A stretch of DNA of 64,000 nucleotides, taken from Timema cristinae (lineage: Eukaryota; Arthropoda; Insecta; Phasmatodea; Timematidae). The translations under genes and the position numbers were made by a program. This document shows, piece after piece, positions 1-47,975 of this stretch. The stretch's first letter is position 1; every line of letters starts with the position of its first letter. The notes under the pieces are model-generated. The model was given only the letters and a program-made list of their open reading frames with translations. It did not search any database and was not told where the DNA came from. The stretch is taken from contig JBCFYV010009882.1 in NCBI GenBank assembly GCA_039000515.1, positions 106,410,821 to 106,474,820 of the forward strand. The letters are read 5' to 3'.

Positions 1-89
1 CTGTGCTCCATTATATTGGGAGGCTGATGCTTTAGACAGCTTGAGCATCAGTGGGTATTGATTACATATGGGGCGATTGCTTCGGGTGT

Positions 90-277
90 CATCTTTAATG
101 GTCTTAGGGATTAGGAAAGTTATATTTAGAGGAAGTGTACTCACATTTTTCTGGAGGGAAAGTGGAAAATTGTTTTGGAAAAACTACCCCCAGTCTGCTT
201 GACCAAGATTCGAACCTTGATCTCCCTATCATCAGCTGTCTAGTTTACTGGGAGAGTAGTGCCACCAAAGCGGGCAG
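90..277 (-). repeat. SINE family B copy (tRNA-headed), degenerate
   Basis: The reverse complement starts with GCCCGCTTTGGTGGCACTACTCTC, then GGTTCGAATCTTGGTC (box B-like), then the family B body with CTCCA..AAAATGTGAGTACACTTCC. It lacks the terminal GGGTAGTAAGAC tail, which is lost or replaced upstream of position 90. Confidence 0.75.
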
Positions 278-1042
278 AGAATTTTTTTTTTATAAAAACT
301 AAAATAGAAATAAAATCTGCTAAAGTGTAAAACTATTACAGAAGTGGGTATGTATAAGTCATTCACGAGCTAAGTTTACCTGGATGACAGCTCAAAATGT
401 TACTAGAAGTAATCTCTAATATATCACTACGCCAACAGCTGACATCTATCACTTTGTATCACTGTAATGAAAACAGATGGTAATATATTAATGTGATAGT
501 AATTTAGGACAATATTATTTATATATTTATTTGAGGGCGGACAAAAAGTTTATTTATAGTTTTTACTCCCCTTAAAAAAAATATTCACAAAAACTTCTAA
601 CGAACATAGCTTCAAATTGGCGACTGATGAATCTAAACCATATGATTGAACATAGCGGTAAACAAGTTTTTTACAATGATGCAGACACGCAATGGATGGT
701 GAATTATTATGTGTCTCCCCTGTGGGGATCTTACTATGTTTTTTATATTGTTCAAGGCCCTAATGACCTCACTGTGCCGATGGGCCTATAAACTATAATA
801 TTAATAATATAGTTATATTTTGACCACCCCTCACTTACCCCCCTATGGTCTATCTTGTTTGCCACACAATTAGTTGACCTTGTAGAAGACCTTGCAGTGG
901 GGATTTTTGGCATCACTTGCTGACCTTTCTATTCTCAGTCCCTACAATAAGCTCTCCATCCCCTCCCCTTTACATACTAAAGAAAGAAACGACTGTTTTT
1001 ACTACACTAGCAGCCAACCTTCCCCTTACCCCCCCCAAACCT

Positions 1043-1310
1043 CGTGATCTAGGGGTAAGGTGTCTGACTTCTGTGTTGGGGTCCGGGGTTCAATCCTCGG
1101 TCCCGCACAGATTTATCTGATTACCAAACCCTTCCTTCACCTCTGACAAGACATCTTGTGAATGTGTGGAATGCCAGGCCTCCACAGTGGTTCGGATCCC
1201 ACGTTAAACTGTAGGTCCTCCATTTCATCTCACAATCACCCTACCATTACACATTAGCGTAAGTGCGTATAACCCGAACGGGTAGTAAGATAACGGGCAA
1301 TAATAATAAC
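1043..1310 (+). repeat. SINE family A copy (tRNA-derived)
   Basis: The tRNA-like head is TGATCTAGGGGTAAGGTG (box A) with GGGGTTCAATCCTCGGTC (box B). The body then has TTCACCTCTGACAAGACATCTTGTGAATGTG and CACGTTAAACTGTAGGTCC, and the tail is CGTATAACCCGAACGGGTAGTAAGA followed by AATAATAATAA. The head is close to the copies at 24144 and 53142. Confidence 0.9.
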
Positions 1311-1547
1311 TGCTCAAGTTCAAACACCACTTCCAACTCTTGGTGTACCTGCCTGACCTTGACATTCCAATGGCACAGTACAGTATTTGTTGTGTTCTTC
1401 ACTTCATCCCCCACCCCCCTCGATCCACCCAAAAGTAAAACTACCGTTCCTAAGCTTCGCCTGGTGTGAGTATTCTGCAGATTCCACTTGTTTATCTTGT
1501 GACCTTTGTGTTTAAGAAGAAATGAGTAAACTCAGAGGAAAAACCTC

Positions 1548-2690
1548 TTTTTAAAGATGACTGGTTTGACAGTACAGTGTTTTAAGATTGGCTCTGGTTA
1601 CAAAGAGTGGATTGTGATAAAACTAAAGGTCATAGTTCTTTGTGTAAAACTAACTTTGATATAAGTAACACGGGAATATCTTCAATTCGATCTCATGTCA
1701 ATGGAAAGAAGCATGTTGACAGAGTGAAAGCTGCTTGTGGGAGCAAAAAAATATTGGACTTGGTCCCTACGGCCAAAAATGCAGTGTCATCTGTAGGCCT
1801 ACATGAAGGTGTACATTTTAGTGCTAATGACCATGAAATAGTTTTGAAACCTGAAACGAGACCTAGTTGTTCTATTCAGAGCTTCCTTATCAAATATGGA
1901 ATTTTTCGTGCTGAAATATTGTGGGCTATTAATCAACTAATGACACATTCTTCTGCTAGAAGTTTTTCTGCTTGTAGTGATCTTTTTAAAGTAGGTAATG
2001 TTTTCCGATAGTGATATTGCCCAGAAATTTCAAATGCATACAGATAAACTTGGATATGTCATTGTGTATGGACTAGGTCCTTTTTTCAAAAGCGAGAATG
2101 CGACTATGGTTAATCAATGCTCATTTTATTATATTTAATTTGATGAGAGCATAAATACTGTAGCTCAGAAGACCCAGATGGATGTTGTGGTTCGCTTCTG
2201 GAGTGAAAATGAAATTCATACAAGATATCTAACATCTGGCTAGGTCATGCAACAGTTCAAGATATATTAATGAATTTTATTCCTGCACTAAAAGACTAGG
2301 GCTTTGATCTTAAAAAAATGCTTCAAGTTTCCTTGGATGGACCGAATATAAATCTCGCATTTTTAAGTGATCTCAAAAGTTACTTGTAGGAAGATTGTCC
2401 ACACGATCCTGAGTTACTGAAATTTGGAACTTGTTCTTTACACATTGTCTATGGTGCTTACTCTAGTTGGACTATTAACCAGTTTTTGCACTCACCATAT
2501 TATTTATTTAAATCTTTTCCAACAAGACGTGCAGACTATCAAAGAATAACAGGATCATCTCTTTTCCTGATGAAGTTTTGTTCTATTAGATGGGTAGAAA
2601 ACTCAAGGGTTTTAGAGAGAGAAATGTCAATGCTGACATTTTTAAAACAGTATTTTTACTCTAATAACTTTCCCAAAAACTAGGATTTTT
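1548..2690 (+). pseudogene. Degenerate hAT-superfamily transposase with BED-type zinc finger
   Basis: A translation broken by several stops and frame changes matches hAT-like proteins of the ZBED5-like group. The N-terminal part (from about 1607) has C-x2-C spaced from H-V-N-G-K-K-H, a BED finger. The middle has F-x-D-S-D-I-A-x-K-F-Q and F-D-E-S-I-N-T-V-A-Q-K-T-Q-M-D. Further on come S-L-D-G-P-N and C-S-I-R-W-V-E-N. The open stretches 1607-2011 and 2486-2683 are remnants of one coding region. Terminal inverted repeats were not recognised. It cannot encode an active enzyme. Confidence 0.75.
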
Positions 2691-2967
2691 TGCTTCACTT
2701 TTGATTTTATCTATATTAAATGATAAATTAATCATCTGGTGTTTGGTTGTTAGGTTTTTCCTATCATTATTTTGGTTTTAACCACAAGAAACTATTTAAC
2801 TATTTTAATACTTTTAAAAAATAACTCAAACTTAGTACCTATTTAAAAAAATTAATATTTGAATCTTGAATCCATGAATACGCCTTGTAGGTTCTAGGGT
2901 CCCATCCTTAGTATGTACTAGAATATATGCATCAATACACTTGATTCTTGAGGTAAACATGTTTAAC

Positions 2968-3172
2968 TATGGCAGACATCTTGTGAATGTGTGGAATGCC
3001 AGGCCGCCACCGTGGTTCGGATTACATGTTAAACTGTAGGTCCTTCATTTCATCTCACAATCACCCTACCATTACACATTAGTGTAAGTGCGTATAACCC
3101 GAACGGGTAGTAAGACGCGGTGCTAATAATAATAATAATAATAATAAATAATAATAATAAACTATGACAGAC
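2968..3172 (+). repeat. SINE family A copy, 5'-truncated, with long TAA tail
   Basis: Starts inside the body at GCAGACATCTTGTGAATGTGTGG and ends with CCCGAACGGGTAGTAAGACGCGGTGCTAATAATAATAATAATAATAA. The tRNA-like head is absent, as expected from 5' truncation during target-primed reverse transcription. Confidence 0.88.
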
Positions 3173-3600
3173 CTAAGCCTACCCTAACTTTCTATCATTT
3201 TTTAGATTTTGAAATAGGGATTGTTTGTCTCTGAGTTTCTGAGAATACTAATTTCCTAGCCCTAGGTTTCTGAGACCACTAATGGCATAGTCCCAGGAGA
3301 TTACTTTCTTTGAATATTCCATGTTCCAAATCATATTCATGTTCATTTAGCAATTGTCATCTTTTCAATCCGTTTTTTTCCGAGGCTGTCAGTGGGGTTT
3401 GAAGACTTGGATATTTTTATATGGTGAGCTGGTTCCCCACCAACAACCCCACTCCTTTATCCAGGGTTGGGACCAGCTGCTGGAAATATGCAAATACAAA
3501 CCCAGCAGGTTGTAGATACTAATTTAATTTCTGCGTGAGAATGTCCGTGATGTTCCAATTCATGTCCTTCAAGGGAATACGATGGTTTTAAGGGTTTTGG

Positions 3601-3822
3601 TCTTGAGAAAAATAGGGGATAGGCTGTATCCAAGGCTTTTTGGTCATGGAAAAAATAGGGGATAGGTTGTATCCAAGGCTTTTTGGTCATGGAAAAATAG
3701 GGGATAGGTTGTATCCAAGGCTTTTTGGCATGGAAAAAATAGGGATAGTTGTATCCAAGCTTTTGGTCATGGACAAAATAGGGATAGGTTGTATCCAAGC
3801 TTTTGGCCATGAGAAAAAATGG
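3601..3822 (+). repeat. Minisatellite, about 44-bp unit, five copies
   Basis: Five adjacent units resembling GGGATAGGTTGTATCCAAGG plus CTTTTTGGTCATGGAAAAAATA. Units shorten and diverge toward the right (44, then about 40 bp). Open frames on both strands across it are by-products of the repeat and are not genes. Confidence 0.92.
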
Positions 3823-4118
3823 CATTGAAGCCGTTCCAGAGGGGACCTGGTTGGAAGGGCTCCATGAGGATGGATGAATGTCAAGGTTCTCTTCTATATC
3901 TTCTTTACTCCACAGGCTCCTCTTCTTTTTGTGTGTTTTCGTGTGGATATCTCTGGGATGGCCAGGAGAAGTTTTGGCAGGACATTTGCTGCATTCTCCA
4001 GGGAAGGGGGCACTACCCAAATTAACTAGAGATCTTCCTGGGCAGCTGCCAGAGGAGGGTGCAACACAGAATGACTGGTGAATAATATGTTATTCCTGTG
4101 TTCTGTATGAATACTTAG

Positions 4119-4152
4119 CACCGCGTCTTACTACCCGTTCGGGTTATACGCT
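4119..4152 (-). repeat. Isolated SINE tail (reverse)
   Basis: AGCACCGCGTCTTACTACCC then GTTCGGGTTATACGC is the reverse complement of the shared SINE tail, with no recognisable body attached. Confidence 0.8.
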
Positions 4153-5202
4153 TTCTGTATGAGGATTCATCTCTCTTCATTCTGATACCTTTTTATTACC
4201 AAACTTTTTCTACACATAACGATTTACGTTAAATCAGTCCATGAGTTACAAGACAGGATATGCAAATGTTACCGTTGTCCTTATTTCTAATCACATTTAT
4301 ATTTTCATTAATTTAAAAGCTGAAGAGGAAGACACTTCCTTCTCTTTTCTCACCTCCTCCTTCGAGGGGGTTGTCTTCTGTGAGTGCATCCTGGTCATCC
4401 TGGATTGTCCCTGGTGCACACATTCTAGTGGTGCGAGTTGGCGTTTTCAGATCTGGCCTTGATTGGAAACTTTGTAGAGGAAGAGGGAAGGGCATAGCAA
4501 TGCTAAGATCCTAAAAGTAGGGTTGATATGACTAGATAAATGCAATTAAAATTGATTACTGCATATCTTTAGACAATGTTCTGTTTTAACTATTAAATCA
4601 CTTGAGTCCAATTTAATAAATAATTGATGACATAGCTTTCCGAGATTGACAATCGACTCTTAAATTAAATTATAAGCCTAGATTTATAAACCTAGAGCTT
4701 GTTGATGGAGTAAACACAATTTTGTCATGCACAATTTAAATAAAGCCAGGGGTGCACACAAGTGGGGATGTGTTTGGTGTCCCTGGACCAACCCCCCTCC
4801 CCGGCAAACATGATGAAGGATAAATAAAATATATGAATCATCATTAAAGTAAATAACTAGATGTAATTCTTTAGATTATACTGATTATTCTGTATATGTA
4901 GCCTCATAAAGTAATTGGTAATTTGTTCAAAGTATGAGTTTTACACGAGTAATGGATTGGATTGACTATTGACTTGTAACTTCTTTACTTTGTACCCCCC
5001 TCCCCCCAGAAGAATTTCTATATGCACCCCAGAAATAAAGCACATATGTAATAATAATGATAAGATATTCTTAACTGATAAGCTGGGTGGACTATCAATA
5101 ACAATTAATTATACATTGTCCTATGTTTTTTGGGGTAATAAAAGGATGGCACCTGGAAGAACATATTTTGAACCAAATACCAAATCGGAACTTTCAGGGT
5201 AT

Positions 5203-5790
5203 TGTCACGACCCCTCCTCCAGTGGGCCGAATCTCTAAGGATAACTTGCGGGGTTTAGGTCGCTGGCAAGGTAGTTGTGTGGGTTCGAAATAATATGTAG
5301 GGTTACAAATTTTGGTTTAATAGAAGTACTAAGAAATATTACAAAATGTGTTAAACTAAGTATAAAAGGAATGTAAGAGATTGGACACTCGCGCATGTGG
5401 GAGAACTGGATTGCTTCTAAAGACTTAGATTGATGGAATGACTGACACAGCTTGCGACCCCCTTCATAACTTGAACGCGGGACCCGGGGCTCTACAGTTG
5501 CACAAGTGCTACTGATGACCCGAAGATACGGTCTTTTATAGTCCAGCGTCGGGCAGCGTAACTGCTTCCGAAATTGATAATAATGTCGGCCCCGATGACA
5601 ACAAAATAAATACTTTAATAGCTCAATCTGGCCCCTTTACTCCCCAACTAGAGCAAAATTGTTGTGAGTAGTCAGCATTCATCTTTAATATTTCTAACTC
5701 GCTACATCCTATTCGCTAAGCGAGTGCTTTCAGTCCCGTACATCTAAGAAAGTTATGTAAATCAAAACCAACATCCCAGCACTGCTCAGG
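5203..5790. repeat. Possible solo LTR or retroelement remnant, GC-richer than flanks
   Basis: Starts TGTCACGACCCCTCCTCC and has a composition and word use unlike the surrounding AT-rich DNA (for example GAACGCGGGACCCGGGGCTC). It resembles in style the better supported solo LTR at 23251-23841. No matching right terminus or target duplication was identified, so the class is a guess. Confidence 0.3.
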
Positions 5791-5835
5791 GCTATGATAG
5801 TATTAATATAAAGTATATCACCTTATTTATATTAT

Positions 5836-6052
5836 TATTAGCACCGCGTCTTACTACCCGTTCGGGTTATACGCACTTACGCTAATGTGTAATGGTAGGG
5901 TGATAGTGAGATGAAATGAAGGACCTACAGTTTAACGTGGAATCCGAACCACGGTGGTGACCTGGCATTCCACACATTCACAAGATGTCTTGTCAGAGGT
6001 GTAGGAAGGGTTTGGAAATCAGATAAATCTGTGCCGGGACCGAGGAGCCCTT
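5836..6052 (-). repeat. SINE family A copy, reverse
   Basis: Begins with AGCACCGCGTCTTACTACCC and runs back through GGACCTACAGTTTAACGTGG and CAAGATGTCTTGTCAGAGGTG to GTGCCGGGACCGAGGA. The head is truncated within box B. It lies about 100 bp upstream of the first recognised SNX9-like exon. Confidence 0.9.
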
Positions 6053-6153
6053 ATTTATAAGAGATTAAGAATTTGTCTAAAATTTTGTTTTGATTTTTGT
6101 GTAATGTGTTGCCTTAATATACATTGCTAAGTAAAATGTATCCATCTTAAAAG

Positions 6154-42143
<35,990 letters not shown>

Positions 42144-42545
42144 TTATACCAAAGCAGCTCTGTGTAGCTAAAGTATAATAAGTGTAAAATAAAATCTTTA
42201 TATTTATATAAATGAATATAAAAATAAACATTCCTTAAACCAAAGAATATGCTAACATTTTGGTAAAACAGAATTTAAATAAATTTAATACATTAACTAT
42301 TTTGATATTGATTTGATCACCCCCAAAATTATGTGTTAATTATTGTATAGAAAAGCACAAAATTTCAAATATATTTGGTAAGGAGTTTAAAAAGAATGAT
42401 TGTTATTCAATAATGTGTTCACATATTTCTTTGTAAAACTGAGTTGAAATAATATTAAGGAAACAAGGTATATTGTATTATTGTAATTGTTCTATTTTTA
42501 TATATGTGTCAATTATTGTTCCAAGTGCCAAATAAAATTATCAAT
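42144..42545 (+). promoter_or_regulatory. 3' UTR of the SNX9-like gene with candidate poly(A) signals
   Basis: AATAAA occurs at 42188-42193, 42223-42228 and 42531-42536 in AT-rich sequence after the stop. The first two lie only about 45-85 bp downstream; the third would give a UTR of about 400 bp. Which one is used cannot be decided from sequence. Confidence 0.6.
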
Positions 42546-42559
42546 AATAAATATAGTTT

Positions 42560-43400
42560 AAATACATAAATTGAAGTGGCTTGAGGTTTGAAACAGTTTT
42601 ACAATTTTGATCTCATTAATGTAAAGGCTGCCTCATACAATCACTATTAGTATGTACTGTCGTCAATATATTGGTCATTGCAAATCTTTTTGGTGATAAA
42701 TCAGCATGGATAGCTTAGGAAATGCATGTGATACAATTGTATTAGTTGTAGGGATGATAAAGAATAGAGCAATGGTTAAAAGAGGTGGGATATATTCCTC
42801 CACCTTACCCACAGATGCATGTGCTTAGAAAAACTTCTGCGGGCACTGGTATTATATTGGAACTGTAAAGATACTTAAAATATAAAAACTGCAAAGAGCA
42901 AGATTTTTCTTCCACCTGGACGCAATTTGTTAACTTATAAAAAGAAAATTTAATAAATTTAAAATAAAAAATATTAAAATTTCATTCGATTCATAGCACT
43001 ATAAATTATTTGGTATCATAAATATAACCTTAAATTTGGGAATGTGGTGGCATTATTTAAAAAATCCCCTATCTTATTCATTACCTCATAAAGCGAAAAG
43101 GGGTTTTCCTTAGAGATATATCTTGTTCATTACTATACACAAGGGTTTCGCTTATTTGGTCAAAAAATATATTTTTATTTCAATTCAATCCATACCCCTT
43201 CGTTTGGTTTCATCTAGTCACACACTGATGACAAATTTCCACTCAATTATATTAAGAAAAATTATGGATTATCAGATAAAAATAAAGAAATAGTTACATA
43301 TTATTTAATACTTAATGTTTTATTACAATAAAGTCATACAAACTTAGAATATATTATTTATAATACAAATTATTGTGGGTATTCTCTCTTTAATGTTTCT
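42560..43400. other. Intergenic, nothing recognised
   Basis: AT-rich DNA between the SNX9-like 3' UTR and the transposon remnant at 43408. No open frame with family resemblance and no terminal repeats seen. Confidence 0.45.
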
Positions 43401-43407
43401 TTCTTAC

Positions 43408-44360
43408 AGCCTGGGTAAAGACGTTGATGTTTTTGGATACAGCGTAACACACATTGTTTCTACTCCTCGTCTACAGACAATAGTCTGCTAAAGCCCTGCA
43501 TAAATTTAACAGCTCATTCAGTTGTGCCATTCACTGCTTTTAAAGAGTCCACTGTTTGTTTAGTATTTAAAACCAACATATTTTCTTCCCATGTAGAAAG
43601 GCATTCCTCCAGGAAATCAATATTTATTTGCAGACGAGAGAACAAATCTTTACTTTTCTCTGATTCAAATTATCCAGGTTTTTTTGAAGAAAATATGCAA
43701 AATGAAGTTATAAGAAAACAAAATTTTATGACATAATGAAATATAATCGGAAACTTACCAAATAATTTTTCGTTGATTTCACCAAGTGGTACAACATATT
43801 TCCTCTCTGTATTTTGACCCATGTTACTCAAATTTCCCACCATTTTAATTTCCGTTTTTACGTCAATATCAAATAATGATAAAATTGACACTTCATCCGA
43901 TAAATACCAAAAGTGTTGGCTGAATGTCTTCAAAGCTCCTTTAGAAATTGTTGGTTCCACCATTCCATATTAATTTTAATTACTTTAAAAAGCACAAATC
44001 TTGATAAAGGGACCCACCCAGATGAATTCAGTAATTTCAGAACATCATTTAGTTGGTCACTATCTCCGTTTGTAACAACAATTGAAAATCTTTCTTCTTT
44101 TGAATCCTTAACATTTTGAGAAGGTAAGAGTTTGCCATCCCAATGAACGATCACAAAAGCAGGTCCATTTTAATGAAGAGATGATTTTATGGATTCAGCA
44201 CATTCCTTTCTTATTTTTCCCCAGGATGGTTGGATGGTGGATCGATTAATAGCGAGATCATTAATGTCATGACCAAGCGTCTCTGCTGTCACCTGGAGGA
44301 CGTAAACCACATATCATACACTTAATCGGCATCTGTCTAATGCAGCTACCACTATTGGTG
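43408..44360 (-). pseudogene. Degenerate transposon-like protein, probably same family as 38395-38910
   Basis: On the - strand: A-I-N-R-S-T-I (about 44255), then E-C-A-E-S-I-K-S-S-L (about 44205-44175), V-I-V-H-W-D-G-K-L-L-P (44157-44125), a frame change, and G-A-L-K-T-F-S-Q-H-F-W-Y-L-S-D-E (about 43940-43895). Finally A-V-N-G-T-T-E (about 43535) leads to D-E-E then K-Q-C-V-L-R. I know this succession from abundant uncharacterised multi-copy invertebrate proteins with a W-D-G-K motif and presumed transposase role. Several stops and an internal deletion are present. Confidence 0.55.
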
Positions 44361-44540
44361 TAATGCAATCCTTAGTAGCTTTTTTTGGCCATATTATGCC
44401 TTGATGTGTCATGGAGGATTTGGGTGAACATTTACAATCACTGGTTGCAGTGTTTGTATCTAACCTGGAAATTGACTTTTCAGATAATATCATTCAATAA
44501 TCTTACTCTTTATTTTAGAAAGGAAACCCTAGGAAGGTAA

Positions 44541-44565
44541 GTGTGTGTGTATGTATGTGTGTGTA

Positions 44566-44643
<78 letters not shown>
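44541..44643. repeat. Compound microsatellite forming a perfect palindrome
   Basis: (GT)n, then (CT)n at 44566-44584, (TA)n at 44585-44600 and (GA)n at 44601-44643. CT-TA-GA is self-complementary and could extrude a hairpin of at least 18 bp. Confidence 0.95.
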
Positions 44644-44649
44644 TTATTG

Positions 44650-45620
44650 TTTTAGTGAGGAAAAATTAACATTTTTGAAAGGATTTAATGTATTACAAAT
44701 TTTACAATCTTATAATTTAAACTCACTACACAGCATTAGAATAAAACACTACCTACTTAAATATAAACTGAAGGTCCCTATAGTCGTTACCAAATTGATT
44801 TTATAACTTTTCCTACAGTAGCAGCTTTGTTAAAGTTGTGAAGTAGGTTACGTGTCTCACAGTCAGCTGATGCAATTTAAAGTTGGGGTGGTGAAAGTAA
44901 AAGGAACAGGGCCGAAGAAAGATAGGTTTGGTCCACGGAAACCGGAAACCTAATCCGAACAAGACACATACTTTAAATAATCATAACAATACACGTACTT
45001 TAATTAATTACAACAATTTAATAAATTTTTGTAGAGTATTGTATTGATAATACAACAAAATATTAAACATCTTTTAGCCTGCTCAAAGAGCATCTAGAAA
45101 AGAAAGTAATTTTGACAATTCTAAAACTAATAGAAGAGGGGAGGAAATGTATGGGGAGTTGTTCCAACTTAGAATATGATCATAACTAACCTTTAAGGGC
45201 CTGGTCAATGGTCGTTGGAAGTGAAGTCGCGTCAGCGCCAGCCCCCAATTAACGGTAGCAGAAGAAAGCAATTGAGTTTTACTATGTCTCGGTGGCTCAG
45301 TCAAATCTACAGTATTGCCAGAGCTATAGGCACTTTAGAGCCCACCTCTACCCCTCAACCTTCCAAAGAGTGGGCCTGAGTTGGCAAACAAAGCTCTAAT
45401 CCTCTGCAACCTTTATCCCAGGTAGCAATAACCTTCGTATTGAAAGGAGTCAGAGTCCAAAACTTATACACAGCCTTGACTAGGGCTGTTAGGGGCAATA
45501 ACCTAAGAATGTCCCAAATAGAAGGCATTGCATTTGTCAACTGGCTTGGGCTTTCGTTGAAATTCATCCTGGCCATAACATACACAAATTTGAAGTTTTC
45601 AGGCTCTTACATAATATGTT
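44650..45620. other. Intergenic, no feature supported
   Basis: Includes two open frames on opposite strands (45083-45304, 45355-45585) without any recognisable motif. Composition near 45180-45400 is somewhat GC-richer than the flanks, which may indicate an unrecognised repeat. Confidence 0.35.
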
Positions 45621-45624
45621 CATT

Positions 45625-45800
45625 CGTAATAAAATTGAGGTATAGTCTGGTTTGCCAGTGATGGGGAGGTTGGGCTTCAAATACCGGCTGGGTGTATGCC
45701 CACAGAGTTTTATAAGGTTTTCCACTCTATCTTCACACAAATGTGGTTACATTTTTCTAAAATTTACTTTACTATTCCCTACCCTATTAATGCATTTAAA
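45625..45800 (+). repeat. SINE family B fragment
   Basis: GCCAGTGATGGGGAGGTTGGGCTTCAAATACCGGCTGGG (box B region) is followed by TTTTATAAGGTTTTCCACTCTATCTTCACACAAATGTGG. Head and tail not preserved. Confidence 0.65.
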
Positions 45801-46229
45801 TGGGAATATATCAGATAAGAAGCTGTACATAATACAATATGAACAATAATAATATTAAAGTGATAACTGTACCATGCCAGAACTGAGAATACACATTAAA
45901 TTACAAAATTAATTGAATAATAAATACAATTTTATTTGTATCTATACATTATTACATTAAAAACATGAAATAATAGTTAAATGGTGATTTATTTTAAAAC
46001 ATTTTATTGGATAAATAATAATAAAAAAAAAATTGCTTAAATATTACTCCCGACACACAATTAAAAGCAACCATTACTATACACTGGTAATATTATTTAA
46101 ATGCTAAAGCAATTAAAATAAATTACACAAAGGAAATATACGATTATTCATTGAATAAGAGTCAATAATTATTGTTGGTATTTATCTACACTAGTACGCT
46201 TGGAGGTTTATGTGGGTGATGGAACTGAC

Positions 46230-46545
46230 AAAGAGATCCCTGATAATCCAATAGGTACAGAAGTTAGCGAATAGAGCTGAATGACCAGGGCTCGAATCCC
46301 CGTCCGTGTGTCATTTTTCTATCTTTACACAATCACTCCATCAGAATGCCATCTTAAAACATATATTGGCTTAATTCAAAATAGTTTACAAATACTATAG
46401 TGGTATTCTAAATTTGAAGTTTAGGCCAAGGAATATGTCTTTACAAAATCTTGGATTATGCGAATATGAAAGCTATCAACTGTTTCAACAGGAAATAAGC
46501 GTATAACCTGAAAAGGCAGTAGTAAGACGCCGTGCTAAAATAAGA
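46230..46545 (+). repeat. SINE-like copy with shared tail
   Basis: CCAGGGCTCGAATCCCCGTCC (strong box B) occurs at about 46287-46307, and the shared tail GCGTATAACCTGAAAAGGCAGTAGTAAGACGCCGTGCTAAAATAA at 46499-46543. The body between resembles neither A nor B closely, so this may be a further family that uses the same tail. Confidence 0.55.
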
Positions 46546-47750
46546 GTAAATAATGGATAAACTAAAGTATACAAGAAATTTATAAAAGTACGAAGGAAGT
46601 TATTTCTTACACACTCCTGGAGAGTCAGGAAAAGAGAGCAATTCAGGGAACAACTTAAAAATACTGGAATGTTAGTAACATTTAATTGAAATATTTATAT
46701 AGTGAGCTTTTGTATAGTAAAAAACGCTAACTGAATTACTCTTATTTTTCTCCTTCCACACCCTTTTCCTTCTATACTGCTTTTCTTCCTGAAAAATAGT
46801 AATTGTGAGTGACTGCATATATTTCTACATCAAAATCAAATCTCACTGTTCTAAACACCAATTTCATTACCTCACTAATCAATTTTATAAAGAATAAGGT
46901 TTCATTTCTATATACTCTCATTAAGTGTCTGATAAAATGAGAATTCCTTTTAGAAAATCTGGAAAAATAAAGAATTTTCTGGTAAAAAAAATTAGTGGTA
47001 GCCCTAAAAGTAAAAACAAATAAAAGCTCTATTAAATACTGTGTACAACCAATTTTTTAAATGTGTCAACTGTAGCTTTAACTTAAAGGAACGAATTTTA
47101 TGTGATTCACTATTAATTATAAATCTGGTTGGTCATTAGCAGCTTTACATCCCACGGGGAGCAAATTTAAAATACAAACTAATCATCCACGCTAGCTATT
47201 GTTAGTAGATGAGAAAAATACACAATATTAGAATTCAGTTTTCTTCAGCAACTTGAATTCGAAATGTGAGTTACCCTGTCAAGATGCCCAATGCTTTCAG
47301 TATGGGAAAACACACAAATGCTACACGATTGTGCATAAAAATATTGAACTTTTAGATATTTGCCTATAAAATAGAAATCAAATTAATTATTTAATGACAC
47401 GTGTGTATCTCCTTTTATCTTTTGAACTACTTCTTAAAAAATTGAATATTTATGTCATTTTATTAATCCTTATGGGTAGTGCTAGTAATGCAAAGTGTGA
47501 AAGGGCCAGAGCTGACATTTCGGTCAAAACTCGTATATAAGTTTTGATGTTTAATAAACTAATTTAATGGAAACTGACCAAGTTTTGAACACGCATACAC
47601 ACCCAATAAGATACAAATATTTTTGAGTTTTGATCTTATTTTGGCCCACAATTTTGTAGTGAGAAATAATAAAATTTCATAGAATATATGTAACTTTTTT
47701 TATCATCTTCAAACGTGATAAAAAAACTTTCAAAGTTAGCACGCAATTAT
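46546..47750. other. Intergenic, nothing recognised
   Basis: AT-rich without coding resemblance or SINE words. Confidence 0.4.
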
Positions 47751-47756
47751 CGGTCT

Positions 47757-47975
47757 CACCCGCTTTAATAGACAAATTATTTAAGGCGTCACTTTCGTGT
47801 TAAACGAGCCTTATGATGACAAGGAGATTAGGGTTCGAATCCCAGTCGGGTATACTGAAGCTGTCTTGTCCCTATATGTTGTCCCACTCATCTTAGAGGC
47901 AAATGCGGGTTGATTATCTCTAAAATGCTTCCTTCCTCATCCCTACCTTAATAGAGTAATTATTATATACTCGGT
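47757..47975 (+). repeat. SINE family B copy
   Basis: ACCCGCTTTAATAGACAAATTATTTAAGGCGTCACTTTCGTG head, TAGGGTTCGAATCCCAGTCGGG box B (close to a canonical tRNA box B), and GGTTGATTATCTCTAAAATGCTTCCTTCCTCATCCC body. Most similar to the copy at 31481. The tail is cut after TAGAGTAATTATTATATA. Confidence 0.85.

Noticed and set aside
3601..3822. Repeat-containing protein genes on both strands of the minisatellite
   Set aside because: Open frames exist only because the repeat unit lacks stops; no start context, domain or exon structure.
43670..44154. Two adjacent - strand ORFs as an intact small operon-like gene pair
   Set aside because: They are frame-broken parts of one degenerate transposon-like protein.
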